Counted from the stretch's first letter, positions 16,189 to 23,686 are shown. The stretch: 29,826 nucleotides of DNA from CAZEFK01 sp964511405 (GCA_964511405.1 CAZEFK010000083.1:1-29826), one strand, 5' to 3'. The notes: generated by a model from the letters alone, not told the origin. Translations and numbers: made by a program.

Positions 16189-16944
16189 TCAGCCGCGCTG
16201 GATGGTGAGCGGTCCGAACGACTGGACCACCGGCATCACCTGCAACAGGTTGATGTTGACCCGCGCCGGGCGGGTCGCGACCCAGTGTACGGCGTCGGCG
16301 ATGTCCTCGGGCGTCAGGGGATCGGTGTTGGCATAGGGGCTGGCCGCCTTGCCCTGGTCGCCCCGGAACCGGACGGCGGAGAATTCGGTGCCGCCGACGA
16401 GCCCCGGCTCGATCACCGTGACCCGGACCTTGGTGCCGGCCAGATCGGCGCGCAGGTTGTAGGAGAACTGGTTCACGAAGGCCTTGGTGGCGCCGTAGAC
16501 GTTGCCGCCGGGGTAGGGGAAGTCGGCGGCGGTCGAGCCCATGTTCACGATATGGCCGGCATTGCGCTGGACCATGCCGGGCAGCACCGCCCGGGTGACA
16601 TAGGTCAGACCCTTGCAGTTGGTGTCGATCATCTGGTCCCAGTCGTCGAGCCGCGCCGCCTGGGCCGGCTCCAGCCCCAGCGCCAGCCCGGCATTGTTGA
16701 CCAGGATGTCGACGGCCGCGAACGGCTCGGGCAGGGCCCCCAGCGCCTGCTCGACCTGGGCGCGGTCCTGCACGTCGAAGACGGCGACATGGGTCGGCAC
16801 GTCCAGCTCGCGCGCCAGCGCCTCCAGGCGGTCGCGGCGGCGGCCGGTCAGCACCAGGCGCGCGCCGTCGGCGGCGAAGCGCCGGGCGATGGCGGTGCCG
16901 AAGCCGGCGCTGGCGCCTGTCACGAGGACGGTGTGGGTCGGCAT
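16189..16944 (-). CDS. ydfG: YdfG-like short-chain dehydrogenase (3-hydroxy acid dehydrogenase)
   Basis: Short-chain dehydrogenase of 251 residues. The cofactor loop is TGASAGFG (residues 9-16), the structural motif NNAG starts at residue 83, and the catalytic residues are Ser137, Tyr150 and Lys154 (YGATK). Similarity to E. coli YdfG as I recall it is very high along the whole length, for instance ILVNNAGLALGLEPA, GNVYGATKAFV, IEPGLVGGTEFS and the C-terminal half. YdfG is an NADP-dependent 3-hydroxy acid dehydrogenase that also reduces malonic semialdehyde. The gene starts 4 nt after the mazG stop. The specific symbol rests on this remembered similarity. Confidence 0.88.
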   Translation of the reverse strand: MPTHTVLVTGASAGFGTAIARRFAADGARLVLTGRRRDRLEALARELDVPTHVAVFDVQDRAQVEQALGALPEPFAAVDILVNNAGLALGLEPAQAARLDDWDQMIDTNCKGLTYVTRAVLPGMVQRNAGHIVNMGSTAADFPYPGGNVYGATKAFVNQFSYNLRADLAGTKVRVTVIEPGLVGGTEFSAVRFRGDQGKAASPYANTDPLTPEDIADAVHWVATRPARVNINLLQVMPVVQSFGPLTIQRG

Positions 16945-16948
16945 CGGG

Positions 16949-17791
16949 TCATTCCTCCTGCTTGGCGCGCTGCCACAACGCTTCCATGCGGTCGAGGCCG
17001 GCCGCCTCCGGCCCCGTGCCCTCGGCCGCCAGCCACTGCTCGATGCGGCGGAAGCGACGCTCGAACTTGGCGTTGGTATGCCCGAGCGCGGTCTCGGGGT
17101 CGATCCCCAGATGGCGGGCCAGGTTCACACAGGCGAACAGCACGTCGCCGAGTTCGGCGGCCAGGGCCGCGGGCCCGGCCCCAGCCCCGGCCGCGATCTC
17201 GCGGCGCAGCTCGCCGATCTCCTCTTCGATCTTGTCCAGCACCGGGCCGGGCGCGCCCCAGTCGAAGCCGACCCGGGCCGCCCGCGACTGCAGCTTGACC
17301 GCCCGCAGCAAGGCGGGCAGGGCGGCAATGCCATCGAGCACCGAGCCCTGCGCCTTGGCCCCCTGCGCCTTGGCCCCCTGCGCTTTGGCTCCCTGCGCCT
17401 TAGCTTGGCGCTCGCCGGCCTTGACCGTCTCCCAGTTGGCGGTCTGGGCCGCGGCATCGGCGACTTTGGGGGCGTCGCCGAAGACGTGGGGATGGCGGCG
17501 CACCATCTTGTCGGCGATGCCCGCGGCCACCGCGTCGAAATCGAAGGCGCGCTGCTCCTCGGCCATGCGGGCATGGAACACCACTTGGAACAGCAGGTCG
17601 CCCAGCTCCTCGCGCAGGGCAGCCATGTCGTCCTGGCGGATGGCGTCGGCGACCTCGTAGGCCTCCTCGATGGTGTAGGGCGCGATGGTGGCGAAGCTCT
17701 GCTCCAGGTCCCAGGGGCAGCCGCCGGCGGGGTCGCGCAACCGCGCCATGATCGCCTTCAGGCGCTCGATCGGAGGCAGGTCATCGGCCAT
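16949..17791 (-). CDS. mazG: Nucleoside triphosphate pyrophosphohydrolase MazG
   Basis: About 280 residues with two MazG domains. The first shows CPWDLEQSFATIAPYTIEEAYEV and EELGDLLFQVVFHARMAEE; the second KIEEEIGELRREI and AELGDVLFACVNLARHLG. These Glu/Asp clusters bind Mg. The family hydrolyses NTPs and dNTPs to monophosphates, cleaning the nucleotide pool. The ATG at 17791 matches the usual N-terminus (IERLKAIMARLRDP); the frame is open for 129 more codons but without family resemblance. Between the domains, residues of the form AKAQG are repeated four times, encoded by a 15-bp tandem repeat. First gene of a probable mazG-ydfG-ogt operon and divergent from the sugar importer. Confidence 0.93.
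   Translation of the reverse strand: MADDLPPIERLKAIMARLRDPAGGCPWDLEQSFATIAPYTIEEAYEVADAIRQDDMAALREELGDLLFQVVFHARMAEEQRAFDFDAVAAGIADKMVRRHPHVFGDAPKVADAAAQTANWETVKAGERQAKAQGAKAQGAKAQGAKAQGSVLDGIAALPALLRAVKLQSRAARVGFDWGAPGPVLDKIEEEIGELRREIAAGAGAGPAALAAELGDVLFACVNLARHLGIDPETALGHTNAKFERRFRRIEQWLAAEGTGPEAAGLDRMEALWQRAKQEE
17346..17405. repeat. 15-bp minisatellite, four copies, in the mazG linker
   Basis: Four tandem 15-bp units. The first two are identical (CCCTGCGCCTTGGCC on the + strand) and the last two differ at two positions each. On the coding strand they encode AKAQG-like pentapeptides. The length is a multiple of three, so copy-number change would keep the frame and only alter the linker. 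Confidence 0.9.
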
Positions 17792-17858
17792 GGGGCAGGG
17801 GTCCGGCTGTGGAAGGGCCGCCACCATGCCACGGCCCGGCCCGGTCCCGCGAATCCGA

Positions 17859-17900
17859 TTGACAGTGGATCGTGATGCGGTTTGTATATAAAAAACACAA
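17859..17900 (+). promoter_or_regulatory. Promoter and candidate operator of the sugar ABC operon
   Basis: TTGACA at 17859-17864 is a perfect -35 hexamer; TTGTAT (17-nt spacing) or TGTATA (18-nt) can serve as the -10. The site TTGTATATAAAAAACACAA (17882-17900) has outer arms TTGT/ACAA and alternating inner symmetry, covering the -10 and probable start point. This is where a repressor would act; the GntR/FCD regulator at 20849-21736 is the obvious candidate, by inference. Confidence 0.6.
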
Positions 17901-17913
17901 TGAGGACAGGGGC

Positions 17914-17973
17914 ATGCTGGCGGCGAACGAGGGTCCCGCACATCGGTCCGGCCGGCGGCGGGCCCCAAGGTGA
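17914..17973 (+). CDS. Possible 19-residue leader ORF coupled to the ABC ATPase
   Basis: A short ORF starts with ATG at 17914, 7 nt after a GAGGA sequence, and ends with a TGA that overlaps the GTG start of the ATPase gene (GTGA). The ATPase start has no good ribosome binding site of its own, so this ORF could deliver ribosomes to it. The peptide is Arg-rich at its C-terminus (SGRRRAPR) and resembles nothing I know. Chance occurrence is possible. Confidence 0.4.
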   Translation: MLAANEGPAHRSGRRRAPR

Positions 17974-18728
17974 CCCCGATCCTGACCGTGACCGGCCTGC
18001 GCAAGACCTTCGGGCCGGTCGAGGCCTTGCGCGGCGTCGACCTCCAGCTCCACGCCGGCGAGGTGTTGGCGATCGTGGGCGACAACGGCGCTGGAAAATC
18101 CACGCTCGTGAAGCACATCGCCGGGGTCCACCGCCCTGATGCCGGCGACATCCTGCTCGCGGGACGCAAGCTGGACATCAGTTCGCCGTGCGAGGCGCGC
18201 GAACACGGAATCGAGACGGTCTACCAGGACCTGGCGCTCGCCGACGATCTCTCGGTCGGGGCCAACATCTTCCTCGGCCGCGAGCCGGTTCGTCGCCTCC
18301 TTGGCGTTCTGCCCTATATCGACGATCGTGCGATCCGCCGCGAAACGGCCCGCCTGCTGGAGCGCATCCGAAGCGTCATTCCGCCCGAGGCGCGCACCGT
18401 CGCCGGCCTCTCCGGCGGGCAGCGGCAGGCAGTGGCCATCGCCCGGGCGATCTACTGGCAGGCCAAGGTCGTCCTTATGGACGAGCCGACCGCAGCACTC
18501 GCGGTCATGGAGCGGGAGCGGGTCATCGAGCACGCCCGGGACCTCGCCGCCCATGGCGCCGGCGTCATCTATATCGGCCACAACCTGGTCGAGATCCTCA
18601 AGGTCGCCGACCGGATCGCCGTAATGTTTCGCGGCCGCACGGTCCATGTCACGGCAGTATCCGAGACGACCCAGGAGATCCTTATCAAGTACATGACCGG
18701 ATACAGCGAACAACAACGAGCAGCGTAG
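17970..18728 (+). CDS. Sugar ABC transporter ATP-binding protein, FrcA-like
   Basis: Single-domain ATPase of 252 residues. Walker A is GDNGAGKST (residues 37-45), the Q-loop ETVYQDLAL, the signature LSGGQRQ (from residue 147), Walker B VVLMDEPTAAL and the switch histidine in YIGHN. The sequence resembles FrcA-type ATPases of fructose/ribose importers, which have one nucleotide-binding domain instead of the two fused in RbsA. The GTG start fits the family N-terminus. No clear ribosome binding site precedes it; see the leader ORF ending at the same place. The binding protein gene follows after 26 nt. The ligand is a sugar or similar polyol by family; identity unknown. Confidence 0.9.
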   Translation: MTPILTVTGLRKTFGPVEALRGVDLQLHAGEVLAIVGDNGAGKSTLVKHIAGVHRPDAGDILLAGRKLDISSPCEAREHGIETVYQDLALADDLSVGANIFLGREPVRRLLGVLPYIDDRAIRRETARLLERIRSVIPPEARTVAGLSGGQRQAVAIARAIYWQAKVVLMDEPTAALAVMERERVIEHARDLAAHGAGVIYIGHNLVEILKVADRIAVMFRGRTVHVTAVSETTQEILIKYMTGYSEQQRAA

Positions 18729-18754
18729 CGCTGCCGATACTGGGGAGGAACAGG

Positions 18755-19738
18755 ATGAATCACAAGGCTATTGTTGCCGCCTCGCTGGCCGTGTGCGCGG
18801 CGATCGGGGCGAGCCCTGCCAAGGCCGCGGATACGGTGGCCGTGATCGTCAAGGCCACGACGTCGGAATATTGGCAGTGGGTGTTCAAGGGCGCCGAGGA
18901 TGCCGGCAAGCAGCTCGGCATCAAGGTCGACAAGCTCGGCACGCCCAAAGACGACGCCGCCGGGCAGATCTCGGTCCTGGAAAGCGCGGCGGGCTCGAAG
19001 CCTGCGGCGATCGTGATCTCGCCCACCATCTTCGAGGCCCTGGGCGACCCGATCGCCGCGGTGACCAAGGCCGGGACTCCGGTGATCTTCATCGACTCCG
19101 GCGCAAAGACCGACAAGTACGCGTCGTTCCTCACCACCAACAACGAGGCCGGCGGACGGGCGGCCGCGGTCGCGATGGCACAGTGCATCAAGGAACGCAC
19201 AGGCAAGGCGGCCGGCACGGTCGGCTACCTGACCGCGATGGCCGGGCATGAGTCGCTGGATTCCCGCGACAAGGGCTTCGTCGAGGGCATCAAGGCCTAT
19301 CCGGACATCAAGCTGGTCGGCAACCGGGTCGCCAACAATGAAGAGGCGCAGGGCATGAGCCTGACCGCGGATATGCTGACCAAGGATCCGAACCTGGCGG
19401 GCGTGTTTGCCGACAATGCGCAGATGGGGACCGGCGCCGGTGCCTCGATCAACGAGCAGAAGCTGGGCTCGAAGTTCTGCCTGGTCGCATTTGATTCCGA
19501 TGCCGGTGAAGTCGAACACCTGAAAGACGGCTCGATCTACGCGCTGGTGATTCAGGACCCCTACATGATGGGCTATGCCGGGGTCTGGTACGGCTACGCG
19601 GCCGCGCACGGCGTCCGGCTGCCGAAAAACGTCGACACCGGCGTCGGCACCGTGACCAAGGCCAACATGGACGATCCGAAGCTGGCCGGCTTGCTCGACG
19701 TTTCGAAGCGCAAGCTGTCCCAATTCCTCGGCGACTAA
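18755..19738 (+). CDS. Sugar ABC transporter periplasmic binding protein (RbsB/FrcB type)
   Basis: Protein of 327 residues with a Sec signal peptide (AIVAASLAVCAAIGASPAKA, cleavage near residue 24). The mature part starts DTVAVIVKATTSEYWQWVFKGAEDAG, the first strand and helix of type 1 periplasmic binding proteins of the RbsB family. Further ligand-site patterns are GSKPAAIVISP, PVIFIDSG and the inter-domain segment VAFDSDAGEVEHLKDG. A strong GGGGAGGAA precedes the ATG, fitting the high expression such proteins need. The order ATPase, binding protein, permease differs from the common frcBCA order. A 10-bp hairpin lies 15 nt after the stop. Confidence 0.92.
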   Translation: MNHKAIVAASLAVCAAIGASPAKAADTVAVIVKATTSEYWQWVFKGAEDAGKQLGIKVDKLGTPKDDAAGQISVLESAAGSKPAAIVISPTIFEALGDPIAAVTKAGTPVIFIDSGAKTDKYASFLTTNNEAGGRAAAVAMAQCIKERTGKAAGTVGYLTAMAGHESLDSRDKGFVEGIKAYPDIKLVGNRVANNEEAQGMSLTADMLTKDPNLAGVFADNAQMGTGAGASINEQKLGSKFCLVAFDSDAGEVEHLKDGSIYALVIQDPYMMGYAGVWYGYAAAHGVRLPKNVDTGVGTVTKANMDDPKLAGLLDVSKRKLSQFLGD

Positions 19739-19753
19739 CCTGCCGGCCTGGAC

Positions 19754-19777
19754 GCCGGGCAGCTGACGCTGCCCGGC
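19754..19777 (+). other. Perfect 10-bp intercistronic hairpin after the binding protein gene
   Basis: GCCGGGCAGC, loop TGAC, GCTGCCCGGC: a perfect 10-bp stem in the 63-nt gap between binding protein and permease genes. No T-run follows, so it is not a standard intrinsic terminator. Such hairpins behind binding protein genes are known to stabilise the upstream mRNA segment and give more binding protein than permease; this role is inferred here. Confidence 0.7.
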
Positions 19778-19801
19778 TGGCCGCTCGATGACGGAGTTCC
19801 G

Positions 19802-20830
19802 ATGACGGAGCAGTCCATCGTTCCGACCCGCTCGTCCTCGGCACCGTCCGAGCCGGCCAGGCGCAAGCCGGCCAGCGGCCGAGCCGTCGGGCCGCTGCTT
19901 CGGCGGCTGCCGATCGAAACCTATGTGATCGCCTTCACCCTGCTCTTGTGGATCGCGCTGTCGCTGAGCGCGCAGAACTTCCTGACCGAAAACAACGTCG
20001 CCAACATGATGCGGCAGACGTCGATCGCGGCGATCGTGGCGACCGGCGTCCTGTGCACGATCGTGATCGGCGGGATCGACCTGTCCGTCGGGTCGGTGGT
20101 TGCCTTCTGCGGCGTGATCTTCGCCCAGATGTCTGGGCATGGGCTGGCGCTCGAGGCGGCGGTCGCGTTGACCCTGCTGGCGGGCCTCGCGATCGGCGCC
20201 GCGAACGCACTCGCGATCGGCCGGCTCGGTATCCCTGCCTTCATCGTCACGCTGGCGGGACTGCAGGTCTATCGCGGCCTGGCGCTGCTGCTCGCCGGCG
20301 GCATGACCGTCGGCGGACTGCCCGCGGCGGTTAAGGACTTCGCCCGCGGCACGACCGGCTTGCCGAACCTGTTCTGGGCGATGCTGATCGTCGGCTTGGC
20401 GATCCATTATCTGCTGCGCTACACGCGGACCGGCCGATATCTCTACGCGATGGGATCCAATGCCGAAGCGACGCGGCGCCAGGGCATCAATACGCAGCGC
20501 ATCAGGCTCACGGCATACATGCTGAGTTCGGGCCTTGCCGCGCTGGCCGGCGTCCTGCTGGTCTCGCGCCTCAGCATCGCGTCGCCTTCGATGGCGAACG
20601 CTTACGAGCTGCAGGCGATCGCCGCGGCGGTGGTCGGCGGCGCCAGCCTGTTCGGTGGCCGCGGCACCGTGCTGGGCACGGTAGTCGGCGCCGTGCTGTT
20701 CACCACGATGGGCAATGCCGCAGTGCTGCTCGATATCGACCCATTTTGGGAAATGGTGATCGAGGGCCTGCTCATCGCGCTGGTGGTGTATCTCGACAAC
20801 CTGCAGAAGCGGCGTCGCTCGGGCGTCTGA
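19802..20830 (+). CDS. Sugar ABC transporter permease, RbsC/FrcC-like
   Basis: Integral membrane protein of 342 residues. A polar cytoplasmic N-terminus of about 38 residues is followed by eight to ten hydrophobic segments. The family signatures are present: VIGGIDLSVGSVVAF, the ATPase-contact stretch GRYLYAMGSNAEATRRQGIN, and AAVVGGASLFGGRGTVLGTVVGA near the end. This is the ribose/xylose/fructose permease family (BPD_transp_2), which works as a homodimer, in line with a single permease gene here. It ends 18 nt from the convergent regulator gene. Confidence 0.92.
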   Translation: MTEQSIVPTRSSSAPSEPARRKPASGRAVGPLLRRLPIETYVIAFTLLLWIALSLSAQNFLTENNVANMMRQTSIAAIVATGVLCTIVIGGIDLSVGSVVAFCGVIFAQMSGHGLALEAAVALTLLAGLAIGAANALAIGRLGIPAFIVTLAGLQVYRGLALLLAGGMTVGGLPAAVKDFARGTTGLPNLFWAMLIVGLAIHYLLRYTRTGRYLYAMGSNAEATRRQGINTQRIRLTAYMLSSGLAALAGVLLVSRLSIASPSMANAYELQAIAAAVVGGASLFGGRGTVLGTVVGAVLFTTMGNAAVLLDIDPFWEMVIEGLLIALVVYLDNLQKRRRSGV

Positions 20831-20848
20831 TCCTGTTCCAGAACGGAC

Positions 20849-21736
20849 TCAGCGGATCGAACGCAGCAAGGTCTCGCGGGCCGACGCGAGGTGCCGCCGG
20901 CAAGCCCCCTCGATCCGCCCGGCATCGCGGGTCCGCAGGGCCTCGATATAGGCCAGATGCTCGGTGATCGCGACCGCGTTGCGCTCGCGCTCGTCGGCCT
21001 TGTTCCATTGGTAGTGATAGTGAAAGACCAGACTGATCACGTCGTAGAAATGTTCCATGAACCGGTTGCGCGAGGCATTGCTGATCAAGCGATGGAATCG
21101 CTCGTCGAGGGCGGAGAAGTCGTGAAATCGCGCATCGATTTGTGCCAGCAGCGCCCGATGCTCTGACTCGATTCGCGCCAGTGCGCCCCAAGCCGGCGCG
21201 TTTGCCGGCTGCAGGGCGAAGGTCTGGGCCGAGCGGAGCTCGAACATCTCCCGGATCTCGAACAGTTCAAGCGCGAACTCCTTCGTGAAGCCGCGCATAA
21301 TCCAACCCGAATTGGCCCGCTTCTCGAACAGGCCAAATCGACTGAACCGATTCAGGCAGTCCCGGATCGCGATTGTCGAAACGCCGAATTCTCGGGCCAG
21401 CTCCAGGCCGTTGATCTGCTCGCCCGGCTTGGCGTTGCTGCGCAGGACCCATTCCAGGAATTTCTGCTCGACGTGATCCGACGTCGAAACTGTTTCGGTC
21501 ACCGGAAAGTATTCGGTGCGCGCGGGCGTTCGGTTGACCACGAACTGCTTGTCGCGGCGAACGACGATGCCGCGCTGCTCCAACTCCATGAACGCCTTGC
21601 GGATCGTGCTTCGGCTGGCGTTCAGGGAGGTCGTGAGCTGAGACGCCGACTCCAACGGATCCGTCGGGGCCATCGCCGCCACGGCATCGAGCAGGGTGTT
21701 GAAGACGTGCTTGAAGACGGCATCGTTCTTCATCAT
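20849..21736 (-). CDS. GntR/FCD-family regulator with two winged-helix segments
   Basis: About 295 residues from the ATG at 21736 (21733 and 21772 are in-frame alternatives). Residues 1-70 look like one GntR winged helix (SASQLTTSLNASRSTIRKAFMELEQRGIVV). Residues 90-150 look like a second one (GLELAREFGVSTIAIRDCLNRFSRFGLFEKR). An FCD-type helical effector domain follows, with candidate metal ligands in LDERFHRLI and a later His in ITEHLAYIEAL. Typical FCD regulators have one N-terminal winged helix and about 230 residues, so the extra domain is notable. Convergent with the sugar importer and divergent from threonine aldolase; the importer is the more likely target. Confidence 0.85.
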   Translation of the reverse strand: MMKNDAVFKHVFNTLLDAVAAMAPTDPLESASQLTTSLNASRSTIRKAFMELEQRGIVVRRDKQFVVNRTPARTEYFPVTETVSTSDHVEQKFLEWVLRSNAKPGEQINGLELAREFGVSTIAIRDCLNRFSRFGLFEKRANSGWIMRGFTKEFALELFEIREMFELRSAQTFALQPANAPAWGALARIESEHRALLAQIDARFHDFSALDERFHRLISNASRNRFMEHFYDVISLVFHYHYQWNKADERERNAVAITEHLAYIEALRTRDAGRIEGACRRHLASARETLLRSIR

Positions 21737-21836
21737 GGCCTCGAAAGATCGGGCAGAGCCGCCAGCGGGCATCAGCGGGCAGGGCTTCCGGACGGAAACA
21801 GCGCGCCACCATGCCATGTCTACCGAGCCGAGGGCA

Positions 21837-21859
21837 CCCGGCGACGCGTTGACGCCGGG
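21837..21859. other. Inverted repeat upstream of threonine aldolase
   Basis: CCCGGCG / CGCCGGG, 7-bp arms around 9 nt, in the 172-nt divergent gap between the regulator and the aldolase genes, 49 nt before the aldolase ATG. It could fold in the 5' UTR. Being GC-only in a GC-rich genome, it may be chance. Nothing else stands out in this gap. Confidence 0.25.
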
Positions 21860-21908
21860 CGCGCGGTTGGCCCCAATGCCCGCCTGTGCATCGTACCCGA
21901 GGCTACCC

Positions 21909-22949
21909 ATGGCGACCATCGACCTTCGCTCCGACACCGTCACCCGACCCTCGGCCGCCATGCGCCGCGCCATGGCCGACGCCGAAGTCGGCGACGACCA
22001 GTATGGCGACGATCCGACGGTCAATGCCCTGCAGGAGCGCGTCGCCCGGCTGCTGGGCAAGGAGCGGGCGCTGTTCCTGCCCAGCGGCACAATGGCCAAC
22101 CAGGTCGCACTCAAGGTGCTGACCCGGCCCGGCGACGAGGTCGTGGTCTCCGACGAGGCCCACATCGTCTGGCACGAATCGGGTGCCTCGGCGGCCAATT
22201 CCGGCGTCCAGTTCCAGGTGGTCGGGCAGGGCGGGCTATTCACCGCCGCCGAGTTCGAGGCCGCCTACAAGGCACCGGGCCATGTCGTGCAGCCGCCGAC
22301 CACGCTCGTGACCGTCGAGAACACCCACAATCGCGGCGGCGGCGTGGTGTTCCCGCAGGACCAAGCGGTGGCGATCTGCGCGGCGGCCCGGCAGCGGGGC
22401 GTCGCGAGCTACCTGGACGGGGCGCGGCTGTTCAACACGTCGGCCGCGACCAGCCGCTCCCTGGCCGAGCTGGCCGCGCCCTTCGACCTGGTCGGGGTGG
22501 CACTGTCCAAGGGGCTGGGCTGCCCGGTCGGCAGCCTGCTCGCCGGCACGGCCGACACCATCGGCCGCGCGGTGCGGGCCCGGCGCATGTTCGGCGGCGC
22601 CTTGCGGCAGTCGGGCATCCTGGCGGCCGCCGGCCTCTACGCGCTCGACCACAATCTCCGCCGGCTGGCCGAGGATCACGCCAACGCCCGGGCGCTGGCC
22701 GAGCGCCTGGCCAGCGTCCGCGGCGTCCAGCTCGACCTGGCCACGGTCCAGACCAACATCGTGATCCTGCGGCTGGCCGCGGGCGCACCCGACGCCGCCA
22801 CGGTGGTCCGGCGCGCCGCCGATCGCGGCGTGATGGTCTCGGCGTTCGCCGCGCGGACCGTGCGGGCGGTGACCCACCTGGACGTCGATGCGGTCCAGTG
22901 CCGGACGGCCGCGGACGTGCTGGCGGCGGCGATCGAGGCCGGGGCTTAG
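21909..22949 (+). CDS. ltaE: Low-specificity L-threonine aldolase
   Basis: PLP enzyme of 346 residues, fold type I, beta-eliminating lyase family. It begins ATIDLRSDTVTRPS, the hallmark N-terminus of bacterial threonine aldolases, which fixes the ATG at 21909 although the frame is open further upstream. LFLPSGTMANQVALK and ENTHNRGGG are family motifs, and Lys201 in ALSKGLGCPVGS is the expected Schiff-base residue. The enzyme cleaves L-threonine or L-allo-threonine to glycine and acetaldehyde. GAGG is found 6 nt before the ATG. Its TAG stop overlaps the stop of the convergent gene by 4 nt. Confidence 0.93.
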   Translation: MATIDLRSDTVTRPSAAMRRAMADAEVGDDQYGDDPTVNALQERVARLLGKERALFLPSGTMANQVALKVLTRPGDEVVVSDEAHIVWHESGASAANSGVQFQVVGQGGLFTAAEFEAAYKAPGHVVQPPTTLVTVENTHNRGGGVVFPQDQAVAICAAARQRGVASYLDGARLFNTSAATSRSLAELAAPFDLVGVALSKGLGCPVGSLLAGTADTIGRAVRARRMFGGALRQSGILAAAGLYALDHNLRRLAEDHANARALAERLASVRGVQLDLATVQTNIVILRLAAGAPDAATVVRRAADRGVMVSAFAARTVRAVTHLDVDAVQCRTAADVLAAAIEAGA

Positions 22950-23686
22950 GTCGAGGTCACGGCGGGCAGGGCGGCCTCGGCGCCGATCCGCAACAGGTCG
23001 GCCAGCAGCCGGAGGTCGGTGTCCCAGTCGCCGCGATAGGCGACGCCGCAGGTGATCGCGGTCGTGGCTGCCCAGGCGGCTTGACCGAGGTCGCGGGCCT
23101 GCACGGCGCCGGCGGCCCGGGCGGCCGAGCCCGCGACCAGGGCGGCGTGGTGGGCATCATAGGCGTTGCGGCGGGCAACCACGGCGATGTCGCGCGCCTG
23201 AGTCGACAGGCGGGCGGCGGCATGCCGGGCAGCGCGGAGGGCCAGGCTGCCTTCCCAGGCCGCGGCGACCACGGCTTCGGCGGTGTCCGCGGCCGCCTGG
23301 GCGGCACGCGCGGCGTCAACCCAATTGCCGGCGCGGCGCACGGCCACGGCTTCGGCATGCAGGCCAATGGCGCCGAGCGCAACCGGTGCCGCCGCCTGCA
23401 GCGCATGGCGCGCCAGATGTTCGGCGCGCGCCCAGACATGGCCGGGTGCCACCGTGCCGGCTAGCCGCGGCAGGAACGGGATCAGGCGCTGCCGTTCCTC
23501 GGCCGGCATGGTGTCGTTGATGCCGCGCACGAACTCGGCGATCACCGGGCAGGTGCAATCGGGCCGGTCGGAATGGGCCAGGCCTTCCAGCCAGGCGACG
23601 GCCTCCATGGCGCACAGGCCGTCGTCGGGATCCTTGTGCGACCCGGCGCCGAGGGCGAAGCGGGTCAGGCGGGTCAGGTCGAACAT
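22946..23686 (-). CDS. Uncharacterised Ala-rich protein with N-terminal CxC motif
   Basis: About 246 residues from the ATG at 23686 (GGAG 10 nt upstream; an in-frame start at 23716 would add 10 residues). The N-terminal 90 residues look like a conserved small domain: DGLCAMEAVAWLEG, SDRPDCTCPVIAEFVR and IPFLPRLAGT. The remaining 150 residues are Ala-rich and helical with many Arg and His. I recall similar conserved hypotheticals in diverse bacteria but know no function. The CxC pair plus another Cys could bind metal, which is speculation. No signal peptide. It stands alone, convergent with ltaE. Confidence 0.78.
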   Translation of the reverse strand: MFDLTRLTRFALGAGSHKDPDDGLCAMEAVAWLEGLAHSDRPDCTCPVIAEFVRGINDTMPAEERQRLIPFLPRLAGTVAPGHVWARAEHLARHALQAAAPVALGAIGLHAEAVAVRRAGNWVDAARAAQAAADTAEAVVAAAWEGSLALRAARHAAARLSTQARDIAVVARRNAYDAHHAALVAGSAARAAGAVQARDLGQAAWAATTAITCGVAYRGDWDTDLRLLADLLRIGAEAALPAVTST

